Shown: positions 57,301 to 64,000 of the stretch, in pieces | Layout: each line of letters begins with the position of its first letter | How positions within the stretch are numbered: position 1 is the stretch's first letter | Position numbers and translations under genes: made by a program | NCBI GenBank assembly: GCA_965644295.1 | Contig: CBFFRP010000124.1 | Span: 1 to 64,000, forward strand | Direction: 5' to 3' | Length of the DNA stretch: 64,000 nt | From: Paraphysomonas bandaiensis | Taxonomy: Eukaryota; Chrysophyceae | Notes under the pieces: generated by a model | The model's input: only the letters and a program-made list of their open reading frames with translations | Told to the model about the DNA's origin: nothing | Databases searched by the model: none

Positions 57301-57950
57301 CAGATAACTACTCATATGCATAGAGTTAAATCATGGACATCTAAATTGAACAACATGCAGTATTGATAAAATTCACCTTGCAAGTCCAATTGTGGTCCAG
57401 TAACATGTTGCTGCTTTTTATATCACGATGAATGAAGTTATGTCTATGCAAGTACTTCAAAGCACTAGCAGCATCAGTAGCTATTTTAATTCGAAATTTC
57501 CATCCCAATTCGTGGTCAGAAAGTAGCAACCCAAGTAAATCGCCACCCTAAAAGACTTTAGCAAAGCATGCAAGTAGCATATTGACATTAAAATCTCACC
57601 TGACAGAATTCCGTGACAATATACAGTGCATTTAAATTCGATTCGACTTCCGAAACCTCGTTACATGCACCGATATAATTCACAAGGTTAGGATGAGATG
57701 CGTTTTTTAACACAGCCAATTCGCGCAATAAGTAGTTATCCAAATCCTTATCAATCCTCGTTTGTTTCTTTACAGCAACAAAATCTCCGAAATATTTCCC
57801 GATATAGACAGTAGAAAACTGACCTTCACCTATTTGAGGGCCGCTAAAGAAACATTAGAGAGTGATAAGGCAGCAGTCATGTGCTCACATTGTCACTGAC
57901 GAGATGTCCAGCCAAAAGTCCCTCTCTTCAAAACTGGGAAACCCCTCCAT
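54360..57950 (-). CDS. TKL-type protein kinase with PH, SAM and PX domains (22 exons)
   Basis: Hand-joined, 725 aa; exon ends (minus): 57950-57889, 57843-57600, 57547-57377, 57307-57234, 57177-57140, 57089-57022, 56954-56768, 56635-56451, 56341-56242, 56186-56135, 56081-55998, 55945-55898, 55852-55783, 55644-55525, 55472-55332, 55254-55190, 55140-55088, 55026-54912, 54862-54795, 54720-54669, 54617-54568, 54490-54360. Phases agree throughout. The kinase (~20-275) is complete: IGEGQFSTVY, VAVKK (Lys46), HRDIKSSN (Asp144), DFG 162-164 and MAPE. PH (~365-461) runs from KAGYIYKR to EWIDAIQL, with NWKFRWLVL. SAM (~519-582) includes VDISAWLAALKLDQY and DLDYMGISHPLHRRVL. PX (~588-685) has VVYKVVSRWRFARS, LRYGDFQKLH and FCNQRRAALESYLLAL. 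Two lipid-binding modules suggest action at phosphoinositide membranes; targets are unknown. The GTCGGT donor after 54795 is atypical. Confidence 0.82.
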
Positions 57951-58494
57951 TGGAAAGGTGCTAAATGCTTATGAACAGGGGAAGCGTGTCGATCACAGAA
58001 TGCTCGTAAACTCCTATATCTGTAGATAGGGGGTATAGATGTAATATATGTGCACAGGGCTTGTATAGGTATGTATGTATCGAGTGTGAAGTCGTGTACG
58101 ATCATGTCGCAGTACGTATCGGCCTCTACTCCGTATTGTATATCTACCGCCGTATGTGTTGATGTAGGCACACACACCAGAGTGGAGTATCCTATTGTGA
58201 ATACAGGAGCATACTGTACCGCATGCAACCTCCTCTACAGCAATATCCAACAGGGAAAATTTGCCTTCTCATATACAACTACACTGTATACTATACTGTA
58301 TACTGCCTACACTAAGTAAAAATACATCAATGTATACACCAGTATTACGAATTCATATGATGCATAACTGCCTCGAGGTGGTCTCTGCCTGTTCCGTGCA
58401 TGTCACTCACTGGCCATTCCACTGAATAGAAGCAAATGCACTAATTCTCCTGTAGTTGGAACAAATTAATTTAAGAGACTCGCCTCTGCATAAA
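57951..58494. other. Bidirectional upstream region
   Basis: Divergent intergenic DNA between the kinase (-) and RPAP3-like (+) genes. Open frames here (up to 111 aa) overlap on both strands and show no domain. Confidence 0.55.
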
Positions 58495-60765
58495 ATGGAC
58501 GCACTTCGTGTTCAAAACCAAATTCGTCATAATGCTGAAGAAGTTGGAAGTTTCTTCTCTGATTTGGCTAAATGGGAGAAAGAAATAAAAGTGAAAGATA
58601 AAAATCTCAGGGAAGGGAAAGGCATTAAAGGTAGAAAGCCTATTCGAAGAGGAGCTGGAACGGTACAAGTTTCAACAGGCCCATCCCCAGTTTCACATTC
58701 GAATACTAGTGGTACAGCTGGGTCTGTTGATAGGGTCACATCAGCCGCGAAGCACACATATGACATCGGATATAAGAAATGGGAGAAGTTTGATGAAGAT
58801 TCACTGGAGACAGTGTCGAAAGGTTGATTCATTGCTTCTATTAAAATATTGTATAACTTTTCACTCAGATGACGCTGGCATAATTTCCAAAGAATCCTTG
58901 AAAGATAGTGACCTTTCAACTCTGACCCCTGCAACGATCATCAACAGTACTTCCCAGCCTGAAGTATCAAAGGTGTGTATTGCATTCACGTTTGTACTTC
59001 TTCGTGTTCAACTGTTTCTTATTCATGCCTCACATGTGAATATTGTTTGCGCTTCCAGGCTGAAATTCCTCGTGCTCAAGGCACAGCCTCCAATCGGGAT
59101 ATCGAACTGTACGAACGTGAACGGGGAAATGCAGAGTTCAAGGCGGGTAACTTTACAGCTGCTGTCAAATGCTACACGAAGTGTCTTGGGTTAAAGGTAC
59201 AGTACTATTGCAAGATATATCGTAGCTAATATTGAGCTCTTACAGCAACACAACTACATAGCATTTTCCAACAGAGCGATGGCGTACTTGAAGCTCCATG
59301 ACAATGTTAAAGCAGAGGTGACCTTACTCGCTAAATAAGTGTCTATATTGGGATTATTAAGTAATTTCTGTTGCTGTACACTTCATGTCCATAATATTCT
59401 TGACTCAATGTAATCGATTATGTATTTGAAGATTGACTGTACCAGTGCCCTGCGCATTGAGGCCACTCATGTGAAATCTTTGCTTCGTCGAGCGACAGCC
59501 AGGAATGCATTAGGAAAACACAGAGCAGCAGTGCTCGATTTGCGAACAGCGGCGTCTATTGACCCTACCAAGTAAGCACACGCAACTGCAACGATGTCTT
59601 CATGTGAGAGGGTTAGTCGTGGTTTATTTCTAACATATTTCTCCCTACAGCAAGCAAGTTGCACAAGAACTGAAGAAATCCCTTGACCTATTAAAATCAG
59701 CCGTTACTCGCGCACCAATGGTTCAGTTGAAGACTGCGTGGGTATCGGATGGTGATGCCGACACTGCTGCAGATGCTGAATTGAAATCAGGTGAAGGGAA
59801 TGAACTCTCTGTACACACATACGTAGTTATGTTCTGTATATCATGGGTATTACTGATACCTGATTGTCATTTTGATTCCTCGGTAATTTTTGTGATTAAT
59901 GTGTATTTATAGTTGATTTATTGGCCGGGCCGGATCTTCCTCATCCTTTAGACAAATCCAATAATAACTTGTCATCATCAGTAGAATCCCTATCCACGAA
60001 ATCCAGTGATGTTGTAGTACCACCGGAAGCCGCAGAAACTGTTAACGATGTACAAACTGACAGTCAAGTTGATGCGGATGCAGGTGAATTAACGCGTGCG
60101 TGTTCTACTCTAAAATTGTCAGTAATTTTGGTATATTAGACTATGTTAAGCTCTCTGTTCCGGAACAACATACACCCACGGAATCTAACGAACCTGTAGT
60201 TTCTACTTCTAGTTCTGATGGTACTATCGAGCATACATCCAAAACGAGCAAGATAAGCAAAGTGAACACCCTTTCTTCTGCACCAGCGAAGACGAAGTGT
60301 TCCAAACACAGTTCTGGGGGAAAAAAGAAGAAAAGCTCGATGTCTCACGGTGGCACTAAATCAAATGCGAATGTATGCTATGGCATTGAGCGCTCTTTAG
60401 TTTCATTGCGCGGAAATGATAAACTTCTCTCCGACTATTTGGTCACTCTTGATCCTAATACTGTATTTCCTGACCCTTCAACCAGCGCTGCCAGTGGTGG
60501 CACTGTTCTTGAAGCTGACGTTATTGTGGACCTGCTATTGAGTGTATCTAAATGTATTGGTGGGATGCGAAGTGATTGGGACACCGTTCTTCAGTGGTTT
60601 GAATCTGTACAGCGTATTCCGTCTTTCGGATTTGTGAAGTCCCTTTTTTCCCAGAAGCAAGCAAAGGAGCTTAGTGATGCCTTGAATCAGGCGTATGTTC
60701 ATAGCAATTCAGATGATTACTTGCGTAGAATTGATAATATCAAAGTTGCTTTTAGTTGCCTCTAA
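58495..60765 (+). CDS. RPAP3: RPAP3-like TPR co-chaperone
   Basis: Eight exons (58495-58822, 58869-58972, 59059-59196, 59246-59317, 59432-59571, 59651-59790, 59913-60083, 60140-60765), phases consistent, 572 aa. RPAP3 is the scaffold of the R2TP-HSP90 complex, which assembles RNA polymerase II, PIKKs and snoRNPs. The N-terminal helix (RVQNQIRHNAEEVGSFFSDL, then KWEKEIKVKDKNLR) matches RPAP3. One TPR module (~160-265) has ERERGNAEFKAGNFTAAVKCYTKCL, AFSNRAMAYLKL and LLRRATARNALGKHRAAVLDL, with the Asn and Arg carboxylate-clamp positions that bind the HSP90 tail. A long Ser/Lys linker leads to the C-terminal RPAP3_C-like helical domain (GNDKLLSDYLVTLDPNTVF, LLLSVSKCI), which binds RUVBL1/2. Human RPAP3 has two TPR modules and only one is seen here. 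Confidence 0.8.
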
Positions 60766-61090
60766 GTATATGATGTGTTCAGTAATCTATATTTTCATCA
60801 CTTAATAAAAATTAGCTAAGAAGGGAGAATTGATATGTCTTTGTATTTTGTATGCTGTACTATATACTATATGTTGAGTATAGTGAAGCTGTGTACAATG
60901 GCTCTGCCTTGCGAACGAATAAAAAGTCAATATTAGAAAAATAACTGTTATTTATAGGAGCCGTAATCATACAAAGTACGATGACGTAGTGCATTGACAA
61001 ATTAGATTCATCACGTAACATATATATCACTTGGCATTCGTTACATGCTGGCAAAAACTTGAATAATTCCAAGCATTATACATAAATCTA
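60766..61090. other. Convergent intergenic region
   Basis: 3' flanks of the RPAP3-like (+) and cathepsin-like (-) genes, with aataaaa-type sequence near 60804 and 60917. No gene seen. Confidence 0.55.
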
Positions 61091-62273
61091 TCACGAAAGG
61101 TTAGGATAACTGGGTGCATCCAGCACACCGCATCGGTCAGCGTCAGATTTCTCTATGCGCAAGTAACCCTGTTCCCCCCAAGAGGTGCCCCAGCTGTTTT
61201 TAATTTTCCAGTAATCGAGGCCAGAGTCAGGATCCGTCCCGTATCCCACAACAAGAACCCCATGGTCAACACGCTGTCCACATTTTCCTGAGAAGACACC
61301 ACTCCCATAGGACTTGATGCCGATTTGATTGGCCTGTATTGCGACGGACACTGGTTGCTGGTATACAGCAGAGGTGAGGGCACTAACAGACCCCTGAGTT
61401 ACGTCAGTGTAACTAGTAGGGGCTGTGCCTTTTAAAGATGAGCAAGAAGTAGAGCATTCGCCAGAGGAGCCCGTATCCCCTGATGAGTATGGGTAAGCAG
61501 TGCTGGTGCAAAGTCCACCGTTTTTCTTAACCCAGGAGAATCCGCTGTCCATCCACCTAAGCACCACACAATATTAATTAGTACATGTAATTACGTTCCA
61601 ACTCCACGCACCCTCCATCACATCCGGTGTCAGTTGTGTCACAAGATATGATATTCTGCTCAGAGAGGCTCGTGAGATCGTTGCCTTGAATCTGGTACGC
61701 GCTCTCAATTGCTGCAGCAACTGAGAATGCCCAACCACCAGAACTACATGCACATACCATGTGAAATCACACTTATACGTGCATTGCATAGTCCATTACC
61801 TGCACTTCCCCTGGTCCTTTACATCTGTAACCGCTCCCTTACTGGTCCAGTCCCAAGAGCTGGGGACAACAGTGTAATTCGAGGAAGTATCCACTGGGCC
61901 AGCTGACGTAAGCCCCGGCTTTGAGTGAGCAGAAGCACGTAACCCCATATGAGACTCAAATTCAGATAGTGTCATATGCGAAAAGGCGTTGTGCGCTAAA
62001 GTGTATGTGGACTCTTTATCTAAACAAAAGTTAATGAAATATTTAAAACAAACTGATGTACGTACTGGCATTGTGCTCCTCAATGATATTATCCGTTTCA
62101 ATAAATATCTGTAAACGACGGGCGTATTCACTAGCATTAGGAAATGATATCGAGTACTTTTCCATCCACTCTGCAAACATATTTTCATAGTGCTCTTGCG
62201 AGTGTGTATATGTATGTATACAGGAGCATGTTGATAGGGCGCCCAGCACCACTGCAACAAATCCGCTGTGCAT
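61091..62273 (-). CDS. Papain-family cathepsin-like protein lacking the catalytic Cys
   Basis: Four exons (62273-62066, 62019-61800, 61743-61612, 61556-61091), phases consistent, 341 aa. It has a signal peptide (MHSGFVAVVLGALST) and an I29-type propeptide with an ERFNIN-like helix (YARRLQIFIETDNIIEEHN). The mature domain starts near VPSSWDWTSKGAVTDVKDQGKC. Gln of the oxyanion hole (in DQGKC), His285 (VDHGVLVVGYG) and Asn307 (KNSWGTSWGEQGY) are intact, as are the disulphide cysteines (CDTTDTGCDGG). The active-site segment, however, reads QGKC-SSGG-WAFS instead of the usual QGxCGSCWAFS. One residue is added and Gly146 stands directly before Trp, where the nucleophile belongs. No alternative splice at 61743 restores a Cys. 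It is probably a secreted or lysosomal pseudoprotease. Confidence 0.82.
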
Positions 62274-62681
62274 CCTCAGTTCCGCTGGATATGAGTAGAA
62301 ATGAAAGTTGAAGAATTGTTAAGTGTGTGAAAGGAGTGGGAGCGAGGAGTATAATAGCTAGCTGGATGCTACAAACACTGTGAACTAATTCATCTAGAGA
62401 TGACACAGACACATATGCACATACACCTCCTACATACACCATGCTCATACTGCTGTATATCATGCACACCTACAACAATGTACGTACCTACCTGCCTACC
62501 TCACACAACAAGATCTGACGACAGTATTCTGGACCGTATTCTATCTGTAGTTTCCATCATATGGATTTCATTGCATGTATTCTCATCATCTCCACTCTGC
62601 TGCATGGCTGCATGATGTCCCGATCCACTGCATTAATGAATGATAATATTCACTTCACACTCATTGAGGTAGATATTGTTC
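62274..62681. other. Bidirectional upstream region
   Basis: Divergent intergenic DNA between the cathepsin-like (-) and ECHDC1-like (+) genes. No defined element identified. Confidence 0.55.
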
Positions 62682-63602
62682 ATGCGACAATCAGTTAGAA
62701 AATTTTATTCTCGTATACAAGTAGCAAGGGCGTCGTGTCTTTCACAGAGGAGTCAGGGCACTCTTGCACTCCAGCACGGAGATTTTCTTGATCTTATATG
62801 TGACCATGGCGATGGAAATATTCATTTTATTCCTGGAAAGATTGCCGATATCATACTTGACAACCCAGGAAAGCGAAACGCTCTGTCCGGGAAGATGATT
62901 GTACAACTCATACGTATAATCGACGAGATCGTTGAAGACCATGAGTGTAGCAGCGTTATACTACGAGGTGCCAGTTCTACCCAGCCATCTTTTTGTGCTG
63001 GTTTGGACTTTTCTTTAGCTAAAGACTTAATAAATACTCCTGAACGCGGGCTTGAAATGTGCATGCTCATGACGGATGCTCTTACGAATCTACGTAGGTC
63101 ACATCTTATCAGTCTTGCTGCGATTCACGGCCCAGCATTGGGAGGAGGTGCTGAATTGGCTACGGCATGTGACTTTAGACTAATGTCATCAGCACCAGCG
63201 ACTCGCATTGGTTTTGTACATGCTACAATTGGCGCGAGCCCGGGTTGGGGAGGTGGCCGACGATTGGTAAGCATTGTAGGCCGGTCTGCGGCGCTTCGCC
63301 TCTTTGGAACAGCACAGCGATTGAGTGCTGAGGAAGCAGTTGGAATAGGATTAGCGGATGGAGTGCTATCTAGTTCAGCTATAGAGGAAGATGACAATCT
63401 AGAGGAGGATAATATCGGACAGCAGGCAAAAAATTTCCTTCGGCCTTTCGCTGAGATGAAATATCCGAGAGCAGTAGGAGAGTTAAAATCATTAGTCGCG
63501 AGTATAGCAGATGACCCAAGTGAAGCTGAGGAGATTGAAAAGAGAGTGTTTATGAAGAGGTGGGGCTCAAGTGACAACGTAAATGCCCTCAAATCGAAAT
63601 AG
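62682..63602 (+). CDS. ECHDC1: ECHDC1-like enoyl-CoA hydratase/isomerase family protein
   Basis: Intronless, 306 aa. The start is the ATG of MRQSVRKFYS; the frame is open two codons further but without an ATG. It belongs to the crotonase fold. The CoA-binding motif is NPGKRNALSGKM, the first oxyanion strand FCAGLDFSLAKDLI, and the second HGPALGGGAELATACDFRLMSS, followed by IGASPGWGGGRRLVSIVG. The block GLEMCMLMTDALTNLRR and the GGGAEL-x-TACDFRLM run are closest to ethylmalonyl-CoA decarboxylase, a metabolite-proofreading enzyme that destroys ethylmalonyl-CoA made by acetyl-CoA carboxylase side reactions. The basic, Arg/Ser-rich first ~27 residues could be a mitochondrial presequence, although the animal enzyme is cytosolic. 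A general hydratase remains the alternative. Confidence 0.8.
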   Translation: MRQSVRKFYSRIQVARASCLSQRSQGTLALQHGDFLDLICDHGDGNIHFIPGKIADIILDNPGKRNALSGKMIVQLIRIIDEIVEDHECSSVILRGASSTQPSFCAGLDFSLAKDLINTPERGLEMCMLMTDALTNLRRSHLISLAAIHGPALGGGAELATACDFRLMSSAPATRIGFVHATIGASPGWGGGRRLVSIVGRSAALRLFGTAQRLSAEEAVGIGLADGVLSSSAIEEDDNLEEDNIGQQAKNFLRPFAEMKYPRAVGELKSLVASIADDPSEAEEIEKRVFMKRWGSSDNVNALKSK

Positions 63603-64000
63603 AGGTGTGTTCTCGACAACAATTGTCTCTGCCCTCATGGAGTACTAAGAAACCATCTCTTTGAATATTATTTTGAATAAATTACGTATAAAAGGCTATG
63701 TGTATAGAAGTAGCAGAAACCTCTATTGAAACAACGGTATTCAGATATGTGTACATCTACGATGCTTTCAACAATAATTGCAAGAAGTGATAATTACTCT
63801 CTTTTTTCCCTAATAGCTTGTAAGCTGCTTTCTCAACATATTGTAGTTTTATTCTTAGTAAATTACAGTGGTAATACTTACAATCGCGTGAGGCGGTGCT
63901 AACATTGACATTTACTATCTACTACGTTTACGTTCAGAGGTAACATCATTTTCTCTAATTGCTGTAAACTGGCCACATCGTTGTACCCCTTTCCAGCTGT
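63603..64000. other. 3' flank of the ECHDC1-like gene
   Basis: Contains a probable polyadenylation signal (tgaataaattac near 63673). No further gene can be supported to the window end. Confidence 0.5.

Overview
This window is nuclear DNA of a unicellular eukaryote. The evidence is genes split by many short GT-AG introns (mostly about 40 to 90 nt), RNA polymerase III type tRNA genes, a papain-like cathepsin, RPAP3, URB1 and TMEM18 homologues, hAT DNA transposons and retroposon-like repeats. A tyrosine-kinase-like (TKL) kinase carrying a SAM domain and an N-myristoylation-type protein would fit a stramenopile-like protist, but the lineage is an inference of low confidence.

Layout. 1-7256: three tandem ~2.35-kb units, each an almost perfect palindrome of two divergent HSP20 genes around a heat-shock promoter; the promoter spacer is inverted in unit 1 relative to units 2 and 3. 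7467-9171 (-): a 13-exon 2OG-Fe(II) oxygenase. 9651-10823 (+): a CRAL-TRIO protein with a signal peptide. 11.3-15.3 kb: a repeat cluster of retroposon copies sharing one 3' tail, plus a hAT MITE. 15.8-20.2 kb: an N-myristoylation-type protein (-), a DOT1-like methyltransferase (+) and three identical tRNA-Arg(ACG) genes. 20.7-26.9 kb (+): a 1988-aa acidic, Ser-rich repeat protein. 27.5-30.6 kb: TMEM18 (-), a (ACAT)n microsatellite and a decayed hAT transposon. 30.8-33.6 kb (-): a YchF/YGR210-like GTPase ORF overlapping an FSH1-RWD fusion. 34.1-35.1 kb (+): a secreted HAD protein. 35.6-38.5 kb: MITEs and retroelement copy A. 38.7-48.9 kb: a methyltransferase (-) and URB1 (+), divergent. 49.1-53.9 kb: more retroelements, including copy B. 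54.4-58.0 kb (-): a 22-exon kinase-PH-SAM-PX protein. 58.5-63.6 kb: RPAP3-like (+), a cathepsin-like protein lacking its catalytic Cys (-), and an ECHDC1-like decarboxylase (+).

How the genes relate. Most are housekeeping genes on alternating strands, with no sign of operons. Three themes connect: proteostasis (HSP20; RPAP3 as an HSP90 co-chaperone scaffold), ribosome biogenesis and translation (URB1, Obg-type GTPase, tRNA-Arg), and endomembrane or secreted proteins (CRAL-TRIO, HAD, cathepsin). The strongest candidates for new biology are the invertible-looking bidirectional promoters of the HSP20 array, the kinase-PH-SAM-PX architecture, the retroposon families sharing a hairpin-rich 3' tail, and the Cys-less cathepsin. 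Multi-exon models were joined by hand and checked only for phase consistency and domain continuity.
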